From WTGU01 sp022823305 (GTDB taxonomy: Bacteria; Pseudomonadota; Alphaproteobacteria; UBA828), in assembly GCA_963667705.1 (NCBI GenBank), contig OY763937.1, forward strand, positions 186,001-250,000: a stretch of 64,000 bases of DNA. The letters run 5' to 3'. The translations under genes were made by a program, and so were the position numbers. Under the pieces are notes generated by a model. The model was given only the letters and a program-made list of their open reading frames with translations, was not told the DNA's origin and did not search any database. Shown here in pieces: positions 1 through 8,798 of the stretch; within the stretch, counting starts at the first letter, position 1, and each line of letters starts with the position of its first letter.

Positions 1-243
1 TACCTGTTCGCCTTCGCCGCCACCACCGGGGCGGTAAAGGACCACCACTTCGACGCGGTGTTCGACGCCTATGTCGCCGACGACGCGGTGCGGGATTTCA
101 TGCAGGACGCGAACCCTGCGGCGCTGCGCGAGCTCGCCGAGCGGCTCATCGAGGCGCAGGAGCGTGCGCTCTGGCGGCCCCGCGCGAACCACGCGCACGC
201 GCTGCTCGCGGCGCTCCGCGACGGCAGGCGGGAGGCCCTCTGA
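1..243 (+). CDS. cobN: Cobaltochelatase subunit CobN, C-terminal end (partial)
   Basis: Open from the first base, so only the last 80 codons are present. The tail reads like the CobN C-terminus (FAFAATTGAVKDHHFDAV near the start, then NPAAL and an ERALWRPR segment). CobN is the large, ATP-dependent subunit of the cobalt chelatase that inserts cobalt into hydrogenobyrinic acid a,c-diamide with CobS and CobT in the late-insertion (aerobic) route. Its TGA stop overlaps the ATG of cobO (TGATG), so the two are translationally coupled. CobS and CobT are not in the window. Identification rests on family recognition of a short tail; the gene order cobN-cobO-cobQ strongly supports it. Confidence 0.9.
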   Translation, partial: YLFAFAATTGAVKDHHFDAVFDAYVADDAVRDFMQDANPAALRELAERLIEAQERALWRPRANHAHALLAALRDGRREAL

Positions 244-866
244 TGGCACGCGAGACAGAGACCGAGGCCGAGCTCGACCGGCGCCACGCCGAGAAGATGC
301 GCAAGCGCAAGGCTGCGCGCGAGCGCATGCTCGCCACCAAGACCATCGAAAAGGGGCTGCTGATCGTCCACACCGGCAAGGGGAAGGGGAAGTCCACCGC
401 CGCCTTCGGCCTTGCCGCGCGCGCCATCGGCAACGGCATGAAGGTGGGCGTGGTGCAGTTCGTGAAGGGCAAGTGGGCCACCGGCGAGCGCGCGGTGCTG
501 GAGCGCTTCCCCGACCTCATCACCGTGCGCGTGATGGGCGAGGGCTTCACCTGGGACACGCAGGACCGACAGCGCGACATCGCTGCCGCGCGCAAGGCAT
601 GGGAAGAAGCGCAGGCGTTCCTCGCCGATCCTTCCTACCGACTGGTGGTGCTCGACGAGCTCAACATCGTGCTGCGCTACGATTACCTCGACCTCGACGC
701 GGTGCTGGCGGGGCTCGCCGCGCGCGACCCGGGCCAGCACGTCGTGGTCACCGGCCGCAACGCGAAACCCGCATTGGTCGAGATGGCCGACCTCGTGACC
801 GAGATGACCGAGATCAAGCATCCCTTCCGCGCCGGCGTGAAGGCGCAGGTGGGGATCGAGTTCTGA
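243..866 (+). CDS. cobO: Cob(I)yrinic acid a,c-diamide adenosyltransferase
   Basis: A 207-residue cytosolic enzyme, the usual length for CobO/BtuR. It transfers the adenosyl group of ATP to the corrinoid cobalt. The P-loop GKGKGKST lies at residues 45-52 after a basic helical N-terminus, and the VLDELN segment near residue 140 is typical of the family. The ATG overlaps the cobN stop, and its own TGA overlaps the ATG of cobQ (TGATG again), so cobN-cobO-cobQ form one tightly coupled unit. Nothing is missing compared with family members. Confidence 0.96.
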   Translation: MARETETEAELDRRHAEKMRKRKAARERMLATKTIEKGLLIVHTGKGKGKSTAAFGLAARAIGNGMKVGVVQFVKGKWATGERAVLERFPDLITVRVMGEGFTWDTQDRQRDIAAARKAWEEAQAFLADPSYRLVVLDELNIVLRYDYLDLDAVLAGLAARDPGQHVVVTGRNAKPALVEMADLVTEMTEIKHPFRAGVKAQVGIEF

Positions 867-2359
867 TGCCAGGCACGGCCGCCCTCAAGCCGTCGGCCCT
901 GATGTTCCAGGGCACCGGCTCCAACGTGGGCAAGTCCCTGCTCGTCGCCGGGCTCTGCCGCGCCTATGCCGCGCGCGGCCTCAGGGTTCGCCCCTTCAAG
1001 CCGCAGAACATGTCCAACAACGCGGCCGTCACGGCGGACGGGCGCGAGATCGGCCGCGCCCAGGCGCTGCAGGCCCGCGCCGCCCGCATCGAGCCCTCGA
1101 TCGACATGAACCCAGTGCTGCTCAAGCCCGAGAGCGAGCAGGGCGCCCAGGTGGTGGTGCAGGGCAGCGTGACGGGCACCGCGGACGCGCGCCGCTACCA
1201 TGCGCTGAAACCTGCGCTCATGCCGGCCGTGCTGGAGAGCTTCGCGCGGCTCGGCCGGGACGCCGAGCTTGTCCTGGCCGAAGGCGCGGGCAGCCCGGCC
1301 GAGGTGAACCTGCGCGAGAACGACATCGCCAACATGGGCTTCGCGCTCGCTGCGCGCGTGCCGGTGGCGCTGGTGGGCGACGTCGACCGGGGCGGCGTGA
1401 TCGCGAGCCTGGTCGGCACGGCGGCATTGCTCACCGCGCGCGAGCGGGCGATCACCCGGGGCTTCGTCATCAACAAGTTTCGCGGCGATGCCAGCCTCTT
1501 CGACGATGCCAACGCCGTCATCGCGGAGCGGACGGGGTGGGCGGCGCTGGGCCTCGTGCCCTGGTTCGAGGGCGCGAGGCTGCTGCCGGACGAGGACAGC
1601 GTCGCCCTGGACTCGACCGCGGTCGCAGCGCCAGCCCCCGGCCGGCCCATCAGGATCGCCGTGCCCCGCCTGCCGCGCATCTCCAACTCCGACGACCTCG
1701 ACCCGCTGCGGGCCGAGCCGGATGTCGTCGTGGACCTGGTGCCGCCGGGCCGGGCCCTCCCCGGCGACGCCGACCTCGTCCTGCTGCCCGGCAGCAAGGC
1801 GACGCGCAGCGACCTCGCGGCCCTGCATGCCGAGGGCTGGGCGCTCGACATCGCCGCCCACGTGCGGCGCGGCGGCTGGGTGGTGGGCCTCTGCGGCGGC
1901 TATCAGATGCTGGGCCGCCGCGTCGCCGACCCGGAGGGGATCGAGGGAGCGCCCGGCGAGACCCCGGGCCTCGGCCTGCTCGAGGTGGAGACGGTGATGG
2001 GCCGGGCCAAGCGCCTCGTCCGGGCGGAGGGCCATGCCTGCGAGGGCGGCGAGGCGGTCGCGGGCTACGAGATGCACATGGGCCGCACCTCGGGCCCCGA
2101 CACCGCACGCCCGCTGCTCACGCTGGAGAGCGGCCCCGACGGCGCGTGGGCGGCGAACGGCCGCGTCATGGGCTGCTACTTGCACGGGCTCTTCGCCGCC
2201 GACGGCTTCCGCCGGGGCTTTCTTGCCCGGCTCAGGCGGCGCGATGTGGCGGGCATCGCCTACGAGGCACTGGTGGAGGAGACCCTGGACGCCCTCGCCG
2301 CCCATCTCGAGGCCCACCTCGACCTCGACCGCCTGCTCGAGGTGGCCCGTGCGCGCTGA
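866..2359 (+). CDS. cobQ: Cobyric acid synthase
   Basis: A 497-residue glutamine-dependent amidotransferase that amidates four side chains of adenosylcobyrinic a,c-diamide to give adenosylcobyric acid. The N-terminal dethiobiotin-synthetase-like ATPase domain has the P-loop GTGSNVGKS at residues 16-24 and the family segment PFKPQNMSNNA just after it. The C-terminal class I amidotransferase domain has its nucleophile in GLCGGYQMLG (Cys343). I chose the ATG that overlaps the cobO stop; the frame is open far upstream, but that part lies inside cobO. The gene ends 7 bp before the convergent cobD stop. Confidence 0.96.
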   Translation: MPGTAALKPSALMFQGTGSNVGKSLLVAGLCRAYAARGLRVRPFKPQNMSNNAAVTADGREIGRAQALQARAARIEPSIDMNPVLLKPESEQGAQVVVQGSVTGTADARRYHALKPALMPAVLESFARLGRDAELVLAEGAGSPAEVNLRENDIANMGFALAARVPVALVGDVDRGGVIASLVGTAALLTARERAITRGFVINKFRGDASLFDDANAVIAERTGWAALGLVPWFEGARLLPDEDSVALDSTAVAAPAPGRPIRIAVPRLPRISNSDDLDPLRAEPDVVVDLVPPGRALPGDADLVLLPGSKATRSDLAALHAEGWALDIAAHVRRGGWVVGLCGGYQMLGRRVADPEGIEGAPGETPGLGLLEVETVMGRAKRLVRAEGHACEGGEAVAGYEMHMGRTSGPDTARPLLTLESGPDGAWAANGRVMGCYLHGLFAADGFRRGFLARLRRRDVAGIAYEALVEETLDALAAHLEAHLDLDRLLEVARAR

Positions 2360-2366
2360 GTCCCGC

Positions 2367-3389
2367 CTAGCCCAGGCCGAGGGTCACGCCGGCGGCGATG
2401 GCGGCGGCGAGCGCGGCTACCAACCCGCAGGCGGCCGCGAAGAGCCAGGTCGCGCGCCGCACGTCTGCCGCCGTCGCCTGCGCCCGGCCGTCGCCGAGCC
2501 AGGCCGCATCCGCCGCCGCCTCGCCCTCGTAGCGGCGCGGGCCGAGCAGGGCGAGGCCGAGCGCACCCGCCATGGCGGCCTCGGGCCAGCCGGCATTGGG
2601 CGAGCTGTGCTTCGGCGCATCGCGCAGCATGGTGCGCCACGCCCGGCCCGCCTGCGTGCCGGGGACGCAGACCGCGGCCAGCGCGATCAGCACGCCGGCG
2701 ATGCGGGCCGGCACCAGGTTCACGAGATCGTCGAGACGCGCCGCGGCGCGGCCGAAGGCACGGTGCCGGGGGGAGCGGTGGCCGATCATGCTGTCCATGG
2801 TGTTGATCGCCTTGTAGGCGAGCAGCCCCGGCAGTCCGAAGAGCAGGTAGCAGATGGCCGGCGCCACCACGCCATCGGAATAGTTCTCGGCGCAGCTCTC
2901 GATCGCGGCGCGGGCGATGCCGTGACCGTCCAGCGCCTTCACCTCGCGGCCGACGATGTGGCGCACCGCCTGCCGCGCCGGCTCGACCCCCGCATCCAGC
3001 GCCCGCGCCACCCGCACCATGTGGTCTGCCATGCCGCGCTGGGCGAGCAGCGCCGCGACCAGCGCGAGCTCGGCAAGCCAGCCCCAGCGCAGCGCAGCGG
3101 CCTGCTCCGCGACAGCCCAGCCGGCAGCCGCGCTGGCGCCCGCCACCAGCAGCACGGCACCGGCGCCGAGGACGATGCGCGCGCCCTCGCCCAGCCGCTT
3201 GCGATTGAGGGCGCGGTCGAGCAGGCCGGTGAGCGCGCCCATCAGGCGGACCGGGTGCGGCAGCCAGCGCGGGTCGCCGAAGAGGGCGTCGAGCGCGAGC
3301 GCGGCAAGCAGGACCAAGGGCAGCGCCTGGCCCACGGGCCAGTCGGGCGCGGCGAAGAGGAGCATGCGCCCACAATGGGAAGCGCGCAT
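2367..3389 (-). CDS. cobD: Adenosylcobinamide-phosphate synthase (CobD/CbiB)
   Basis: A 340-residue integral membrane protein that joins aminopropanol (phosphate) to cobyric acid to make cobinamide (phosphate). The N-terminal hydrophobic helix followed by LDALFGDPRWLPHPVRLMG is diagnostic of CbiB/CobD, and several further hydrophobic helices alternate with the conserved NYSDG and NTMDSM segments. An alternative ATG eight codons later (3365) would start the protein nearer the first helix and may be the true start. It is convergent with cobQ and divergent from cbiX, with only 29 bp between the two start codons, so a short shared control region is likely. Confidence 0.94.
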   Translation of the reverse strand: MRASHCGRMLLFAAPDWPVGQALPLVLLAALALDALFGDPRWLPHPVRLMGALTGLLDRALNRKRLGEGARIVLGAGAVLLVAGASAAAGWAVAEQAAALRWGWLAELALVAALLAQRGMADHMVRVARALDAGVEPARQAVRHIVGREVKALDGHGIARAAIESCAENYSDGVVAPAICYLLFGLPGLLAYKAINTMDSMIGHRSPRHRAFGRAAARLDDLVNLVPARIAGVLIALAAVCVPGTQAGRAWRTMLRDAPKHSSPNAGWPEAAMAGALGLALLGPRRYEGEAAADAAWLGDGRAQATAADVRRATWLFAAACGLVAALAAAIAAGVTLGLG

Positions 3390-3418
3390 GCCGCGGTCAA
3401 TGGAGGCGGGAGCGGGCC

Positions 3419-4369
3419 ATGAGCGAGCCGGCGGTACTTCTCTGCGGCCACGGCAGCCGCGACCATGCCGCAGTGACCGAGTTCGAGCACCTGGCCGCGG
3501 TGGTTGCCGCGCGCCTGCCGGAGCGCCGGGTGAGCCACGGCTTCCTCGAGTTCGCGCGGCCCACCATCGGCACCGCGCTGGAGGCGTTGCGCGCCGCTGG
3601 CGCCGACGCCATCGACGCGGTGCCCGGCATGCTCTTCGCCGCGGGTCACGCCAAGAACGACATCCCCTCGGTGCTCAACGGCTTCGCCGCCGCCAACCCG
3701 GACCTGCCCGTCCGCTACGGTCGCGATCTCGCGGTCGACCCGCTGCTGCTGCGCGCGGCGGCGGAGCGCATCGAGGCCGCGCACGAGCCGGGCGATGCGC
3801 CGCCGGCCGAGAGCCTGCTCGTCGTGGTCGGGCGCGGCACCTCGGACCCCGACGCCAACAGCAACATCGCCAAGGTGACGCGGATGCTGTGGGAGGGCCT
3901 GGGCTTCGGCTGGGCCGAGACCTGCTACAGCGGCGTCGCGACGCCCCTGGTGGCACCGGCGCTCGCGCGCATCGCGGGCTTCGGCTTCCCGCGCATCGTG
4001 GTCTTCCCCTACTTCCTCTTCACCGGCGTGCTGGTGCGGCGCATCTACGACGCGGTCGACGAGGCGGCCCGCGCCCATCCCGACATCGCTTTCCGCAAGG
4101 CCGGCTACCTCAACGACCACCCGCTCGTGGTGGACGCCTTCCTCGCGCGCATCGCCGAGATCCCCGAGGGCGACAACCGCATGAACTGCCGGCTCTGCAA
4201 GTACCGCGAGCAGATCATCGGACACGAGGGCGACCTCGGCGCGCCCCAGGTGGGCCATCACCACCACGTCGAGGGCATCGGCACCGATGCCGACCACGCG
4301 GGCGCGCACGGGCACCATCACGGCCACGATCACCATCACCATGGGCACGGGCATGGCGGCGACCGCTGA
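3419..4369 (+). CDS. cbiX: Sirohydrochlorin cobaltochelatase CbiX with His-rich tail
   Basis: A 316-residue CbiX-type chelatase. The start LLCGHGSRDH carries the metal-binding and catalytic histidine (His11), and a second CbiX half follows (VVGRGTSDPDANSN around residue 140). The C-terminal part has MNCRLCKYRE, a cysteine pair common in long CbiX proteins, and then a very His-rich tail over about the last 45 residues (for example HGHHHGHDHHHHGHGHGG), probably for cobalt or nickel binding. Known CbiX enzymes insert cobalt early, into sirohydrochlorin, whereas CobN serves late insertion; having both is discussed as a finding. The coding region of the tail overlaps the start of cobH. Confidence 0.92.
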   Translation: MSEPAVLLCGHGSRDHAAVTEFEHLAAVVAARLPERRVSHGFLEFARPTIGTALEALRAAGADAIDAVPGMLFAAGHAKNDIPSVLNGFAAANPDLPVRYGRDLAVDPLLLRAAAERIEAAHEPGDAPPAESLLVVVGRGTSDPDANSNIAKVTRMLWEGLGFGWAETCYSGVATPLVAPALARIAGFGFPRIVVFPYFLFTGVLVRRIYDAVDEAARAHPDIAFRKAGYLNDHPLVVDAFLARIAEIPEGDNRMNCRLCKYREQIIGHEGDLGAPQVGHHHHVEGIGTDADHAGAHGHHHGHDHHHHGHGHGGDR

Positions 4370-4994
4370 CTGGCTGCGGGACCCCGAAGGGATCACCCGG
4401 CGCTCCTTCGCCATCATCCGGCAGGAGACCGACGTCGCCGCCCTGCCCGCGAGCCTGGTGGACGTCGCCTATCGCATGGTGCACGCCTCGGGCATGACCG
4501 ACCTGGTGGGAGACATGGCCTTCTCGGCGGACGTGGCGGAGAAGGCGCGCGCAGGCCTCGCGGTCGGCGCCCCGATCCTCGCCGACTGCCGCATGGTGGC
4601 CTCCGGCATCTCGCGCGGCCGGCTCCGGGCGGGCAACGACGTGATCTGCACCCTCGGCGAGCCGGGCCTGCCCGAGCGCGCGGCCGCCGCCGGGACCACG
4701 CGCTCCGCCACAGCGGTGGAGCTCTGGCGGCCGCAGCTCGGGGGCGCGCTCTGCGTCATCGGCAACGCGCCGACGGCCCTCTTCCGCCTGCTGGAGCTGC
4801 TGGCCGACGGCGCGCCGCATCCGGCGGCGATTATCGCCACGCCGCCGGGCTTCGTCGGTGCCGCCGAGGCCAAGGCGGCGCTCGCCGGCACGAAGCACGG
4901 CGTCCCCTTCCTCACCCTGCTGGGCCGACGGGGGGGCAGCGCCATGGCCGCGGCGGCGGTGAACGCGCTGGCAACGCCGGAGGGTGCGCCATGA
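4353..4994 (+). CDS. cobH: Precorrin-8X methylmutase
   Basis: Moves the C11 methyl group to C12 to form hydrogenobyrinic acid. From the ATG at 4353 the protein is 213 residues, the normal CobH length, beginning MAATADWLRDPEGITRRSF. The catalytic histidine is expected in YRMVHASG (His44). Another ATG lies at 4341, and one at 4287 would only read the shifted His-rich tail of cbiX. The chosen start overlaps cbiX by 17 bp. The stop overlaps the cobL ATG (ATGA), so the genes are coupled. Confidence 0.94.
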   Translation: MAATADWLRDPEGITRRSFAIIRQETDVAALPASLVDVAYRMVHASGMTDLVGDMAFSADVAEKARAGLAVGAPILADCRMVASGISRGRLRAGNDVICTLGEPGLPERAAAAGTTRSATAVELWRPQLGGALCVIGNAPTALFRLLELLADGAPHPAAIIATPPGFVGAAEAKAALAGTKHGVPFLTLLGRRGGSAMAAAAVNALATPEGAP

Positions 4995-6244
4995 GCGGCT
5001 GGCTCACCATCGTGGGCCTCGGCGAGGACGGGCCGGATGCGCTCGCGCCCGCGGCGCGGGCGCTGATCGAGCAGGCCGAGGTGCTGGTGGGCGGGGCGCG
5101 GCACCTCGCCATGATCCCGGACGGCGCCGCCCGCCGGCTCACCTGGCGCTCGCCGCTCGCCGACACCATGGCGGACATCCGGGCCGAGAGCGGCCGGCGC
5201 GTCGTCGTGCTGGCCACGGGCGATCCCTTCTGCTTCGGCATCGGCACGGCGTTGCGCCGGGCCTTCCCGGAGGAGGAGATCGCGGCGATTCCGGCGCCGT
5301 CCGCCTTCAGCCTCGCCCGCGCGCGCCTCGGCTGGAGCGCCGGGGAGACGCTGGGCGTGACCCTGCACGGCCGCCCGCTGGAGACCATCCGCGCCTATCT
5401 GGCGCCGGGGCAGCACCTGCTGGTGCTCTCCCACGACGGGGCCACGCCGGCGGCGGTCGCGGCGGAGCTGACGGCGGTCGGCTACGGCGCGAGCCTGCTC
5501 ACCGTCTTCGCCCACATGGGCGGGCCGGAGGAGGCCTGCGTGCAGGAGCGGGCCGAGAGCTGGCGCGAGGAGCGGGTGCCGGACCTCAACACCATCGCCA
5601 TCGAGTGCCGCGCCGAGGGCCGCGTCAAGCGCTTCCGCGGCGCGCCGGGCCTGCCCGACCGCGCCTTCGAGCACGACGGCCAGCTCACCAAGCGCGAGGT
5701 CAGGCTGCAGACCGTGAGCGCGCTCGACCCGAGGCCCGGCGCCCTGCTCTGGGACGTGGGCGCGGGCGCGGGCTCGGTGGCGATCGAGTGGCTTCTCGCC
5801 GAGCGCACCGCCGGCGCCATCGCAATCGAGCGCGAGGCCGAGCGCTGCGCCCGCATCGCGCGCAATGCGTCCGCCCTCGGCGTGCCGCGCCTCGAGGTGC
5901 AGCAGGGCGCGGCGCCGGAGGCGCTGGCGCTGCTGCCGGCGCCGGATGCGGTCTTCATCGGCGGCGGGCTCGCGCTCCCCGGCCTGATCGAGACCTGCTG
6001 GGCCCGACTCGCGCCCGGCGGCACGCTGGTGGCCAACGCCGTCACCGTGGCGGGCGAGGCCGTGCTGGCCGACTGGTGCGCGCGCCACGAGGGCACGCTG
6101 ACCCGCCTCGCGGTCTCTCGTGCCCGTCCGGTGGGCCGCCACCTCGCCTGGCGCCCGCTGATGCCGGTGACCCAGCTCGCCCTGGACAAGGGTCGCGCCG
6201 AAGGCGCGCGGAGCAACACCGAAGGCGCGCGGAGCAAGGCATGA
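4991..6244 (+). CDS. cobL: Precorrin-6Y C5,15-methyltransferase (decarboxylating), CbiE-CbiT fusion
   Basis: A 417-residue two-domain enzyme that methylates C5 and C15 and decarboxylates the C12 acetate. Residues 1 to about 200 form a tetrapyrrole methylase (CbiE-like; start WLTIVGLGEDGPDAL, with ATGDPFCFGIG). Residues from about 235 form a Rossmann methyltransferase (CbiT-like; LLWDVGAGAGSVAIEW). The last codons contain a 21-bp tandem DNA duplication giving the repeated EGARS peptide, so the extreme C-terminus is recent low-complexity sequence. It overlaps cobH and cobI by 4 bp each. Confidence 0.95.
   Translation: MSGWLTIVGLGEDGPDALAPAARALIEQAEVLVGGARHLAMIPDGAARRLTWRSPLADTMADIRAESGRRVVVLATGDPFCFGIGTALRRAFPEEEIAAIPAPSAFSLARARLGWSAGETLGVTLHGRPLETIRAYLAPGQHLLVLSHDGATPAAVAAELTAVGYGASLLTVFAHMGGPEEACVQERAESWREERVPDLNTIAIECRAEGRVKRFRGAPGLPDRAFEHDGQLTKREVRLQTVSALDPRPGALLWDVGAGAGSVAIEWLLAERTAGAIAIEREAERCARIARNASALGVPRLEVQQGAAPEALALLPAPDAVFIGGGLALPGLIETCWARLAPGGTLVANAVTVAGEAVLADWCARHEGTLTRLAVSRARPVGRHLAWRPLMPVTQLALDKGRAEGARSNTEGARSKA
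6198..6238 (+). repeat. Two-copy 21-bp tandem repeat at the 3' end of cobL
   Basis: The 19-bp sequence ccgaaggcgcgcggagcaa occurs at 6198-6216 and again at 6219-6237, a period of 21 bp, so the frame is kept and the peptide repeats (RAEGARS/NTEGARS). It lies just before the stop of cobL. Seen directly; probably a slippage duplication without function. Confidence 0.85.
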
Positions 6245-6942
6245 CGGGCCTGCTCAGCGGCATCGGCGTCGGCCCCGGCGACCCCGAGCTCATCACCCTG
6301 AAGGCGCTGAAGGCGCTCACGCGCGCCGCCGTGCTCGCCTATCCCGCGCCGCCCGAGGGCGAGAGCCTCGCGCGCAGCATCGCCGCACCGCACCTGCCCG
6401 GCGGGCAGGAGGAGATCGCCATCCGCATGCCGCTGGAGCCCGGCCGCTTCCCCGCGGTCGAGGTCTACGAGGAGGCCGCGGCGGCGCTCGGCGCCCGGCT
6501 CGAGGAGGGCCGCGACGTGGCGGTGCTCTGCGAGGGCGACCCCTTCCTCTACGGCTCCTTCCTCTACCTCTTCGAGCGCCTGGCGCGGCGCCACCGGGTC
6601 GAGGTGATCCCCGGCGTCTCCTCGCCCATGGCCTGCGCCGCCGCCCTGGGCCTGCCGCTGGCGGCGCGCAACGACGTGCTCGCGGTGATCCCGGCGCCGC
6701 TCGACGACCAGCGCCTCGCCGCCCAGCTCGCCAACTGCGACGCCGCCGCCATCGTCAAGGTGGGCCGCCACCTGGCGAGGGTGCGCGGCGTGCTGGAGCG
6801 GCTCGGCCTGCTCGACCGCGCGCACTACGTCGAGCGCGCCTCCATGGCGGCGCAGCGCATCATGCCGCTGGCGGAGGTCGCGCCGCCCGCGCCCTACTTC
6901 TCCATGGTGATCGTCCACAGGCGGGGCGCGGCATGGCGCTGA
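6241..6942 (+). CDS. cobI: Precorrin-2 C20-methyltransferase
   Basis: A 233-residue tetrapyrrole methylase (SUMT family) that adds the C20 methyl group to precorrin-2 (or cobalt-precorrin-2, as CbiL). The sequence starts with GIGVGPGDPELITLKAL, the CobI/CbiL form of the SAM-binding N-terminus, and contains CEGDPFLYGSFLYLFERL and the VIPGVSS loop. The ATG overlaps the cobL stop. It is followed by cbiG-cobJ with a 10-bp overlap. Whether its substrate carries cobalt cannot be read from the sequence. Confidence 0.95.
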   Translation: MTGLLSGIGVGPGDPELITLKALKALTRAAVLAYPAPPEGESLARSIAAPHLPGGQEEIAIRMPLEPGRFPAVEVYEEAAAALGARLEEGRDVAVLCEGDPFLYGSFLYLFERLARRHRVEVIPGVSSPMACAAALGLPLAARNDVLAVIPAPLDDQRLAAQLANCDAAAIVKVGRHLARVRGVLERLGLLDRAHYVERASMAAQRIMPLAEVAPPAPYFSMVIVHRRGAAWR

Positions 6943-8798
6943 GAGCGCCCGCCGTCGTGATCCTCGATGCGCGGCAATGGGCGCTGGCGCGGCGGATCGG
7001 GACGGCGCTTCCCGGCGCGGCGATCCACGGCCCGGCCGCGGCTGGCGGCGCCGATGTTTCCTACGAGCGGCTGGGGCCCCACCTCGCCGCGCTCTTCCGG
7101 GCCGGCACGCCGATCGTCGGCCTCTGCGCCGCCGGCATCCTCATCCGCCTGCTCGCCCCGCAGCTCGCGGACAAGGGCACGGAGCCGCCGGTGCTCGCGG
7201 TCGCCGAGGACGGGCGGAGCGTGGTGCCGCTGCTGGGCGGACACCACGGTGCCAACGACCTCGCGCGCGCCATCGCGGACGCCCTCGGCGCACACGCGGC
7301 GATCACCACGGCGGGTGATGCGGCGCTGGGCCTCGCCCTCGACGCGCCGCCGCCCGGCTGGCGTCTCGGCAAGGGTGCGCGGGTGAAGGCGGTCACCGTG
7401 GCGCTCCTCGCCGGCGAGCCGGTGCGGCTGGTGACCGAAGCCGCATCGGCCGACTGGCTCACCGCCGGCGGAGCCCCGTTCGCCGACGAGGGCCTGCTTA
7501 CCCTGCGCATCACTGACCGGCGCGCGTCAGCGGGCGACACCGACCGGCGGGACGCAGCGGGCGACGTGGTGCTGCACCCGGGCGTGCTCGCCATGGGTCT
7601 CGGCTGCGAGCGCGGCTGCGCGCCGGAGGAGCTGGTCGAATTGGCCGAGCGTACCCTCGCCGATGCCGGGCTCGCGCCCGAGGCGGTGGCCTGCGTCGCC
7701 TCGCTCGGCCTCAAGGCGGACGAGCCCGCGGTGGGCGCCGTGGCCGACGCGCTCGACGTGCCGCTCCGCCTCTTCGACGCTGCGGCGCTGGAGCGCGAGA
7801 CCCCGCGGCTCACGGCGCCGTCGGAGACGGTGTTCCGGGCCGTCGGCTGCCACGGCGTGGCCGAGGCCGCGGCATTGGCCTGCGCCGGCGCGGACGGCTT
7901 GCTGGCCGTTCCCAAGGCGAAGAGCGGACGCGGCACCTGCGCCATCGCCCGCGCGCCGGATGTCATCGAGCCGGAGCGCTGCGGGCGCGCACGTGGCCGC
8001 GTCACGGTGGTAGGGCTCGGCCCCGGCAGCGCGGCGTGGCGCACACCGGGCGCCGATGCCGCCATCGCCGGCGCCAGCGACCTCGTCGGCTACGGCCGCT
8101 ATCTCGACCTGATCGGGCCGCTCCCGCCGGGCTGCGCACGCCACGCCTACCCCATCGGCGCAGAGGCGGAGCGCGCCCGCGCCGCGCTCGCGCTGGCGGC
8201 GGAGGGGCGCCGCGTCGCGCTGGTCTCCTCGGGCGATGCCGGCGTCTACGGCATGGCCGCGCTGCTCTTCGAGCTTCTGGACGGCGCGGTGCCCGAGCCG
8301 GGCTGGCGCGGCATCGAGCTCGCGGTGGAGCCCGGCGTCAGCGCGGTGCAGGCGGCCGCGGCAAGGGCCGGCGCGCCGCTCGGCCACGACTTCTGCGCGG
8401 TCTCGCTCTCGGACCTGCTGACGCCGTGGCCGACGATCGAGCGCCGGTTGCGGGCCGCGGCGGAAGGCGACTTCGTGGTGGCGCTCTACAACCCCGCCTC
8501 GCGCGCGCGCCGCAGCCTGCTGGCAGACGCGCTCACAATCCTCGCCGCCCGGCGTCCGGCCGATTGTCCGGTCGTGGTGGCCCGCAACCTGGGCCGGGAG
8601 GGCGAGCGGGTCTCCCTCGCCACGCTCGGCGAGTTGGATACAGGCGCGGTCGACATGCTCACGCTCCTCGTCGTCGGCAGCAGCCAGACCCGGCGCATGG
8701 AGCGCGGCGGGCGGGTCTGGCTCTACACGCCGCGCGGCTACGCGCCCGCCGGGGAGGCGGCGCCCTGTGCGTCGAAACGCGCGGCCGAGAGCGCGTGA
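6933..8798 (+). CDS. cobJ: CbiG-CobJ fusion: cobalamin biosynthesis CbiG plus precorrin-3B C17-methyltransferase
   Basis: A 621-residue fusion. The first third has the CbiG N-terminal and middle regions (GTPIVGLCAAGILIRLLAP, then LLGGHHGANDLA). A CbiG_C/CobE-like domain follows at about residues 215-335 (AMGLGCERGCAPEEL and ASLGLKADEP). From about residue 345 a tetrapyrrole methylase of the CobJ/CbiH type begins (VTVVGLGPGS, SSGDAGVYGMA, FVVALYNPASRAR). CobJ methylates C17 with ring contraction; CbiG opens the delta-lactone in the anaerobic route. The linker near residues 195-210 holds an imperfect duplication. Overlaps cobI by 10 bp; its stop overlaps the GTG of cobM. Confidence 0.93.
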   Translation: MALRAPAVVILDARQWALARRIGTALPGAAIHGPAAAGGADVSYERLGPHLAALFRAGTPIVGLCAAGILIRLLAPQLADKGTEPPVLAVAEDGRSVVPLLGGHHGANDLARAIADALGAHAAITTAGDAALGLALDAPPPGWRLGKGARVKAVTVALLAGEPVRLVTEAASADWLTAGGAPFADEGLLTLRITDRRASAGDTDRRDAAGDVVLHPGVLAMGLGCERGCAPEELVELAERTLADAGLAPEAVACVASLGLKADEPAVGAVADALDVPLRLFDAAALERETPRLTAPSETVFRAVGCHGVAEAAALACAGADGLLAVPKAKSGRGTCAIARAPDVIEPERCGRARGRVTVVGLGPGSAAWRTPGADAAIAGASDLVGYGRYLDLIGPLPPGCARHAYPIGAEAERARAALALAAEGRRVALVSSGDAGVYGMAALLFELLDGAVPEPGWRGIELAVEPGVSAVQAAAARAGAPLGHDFCAVSLSDLLTPWPTIERRLRAAAEGDFVVALYNPASRARRSLLADALTILAARRPADCPVVVARNLGREGERVSLATLGELDTGAVDMLTLLVVGSSQTRRMERGGRVWLYTPRGYAPAGEAAPCASKRAAESA

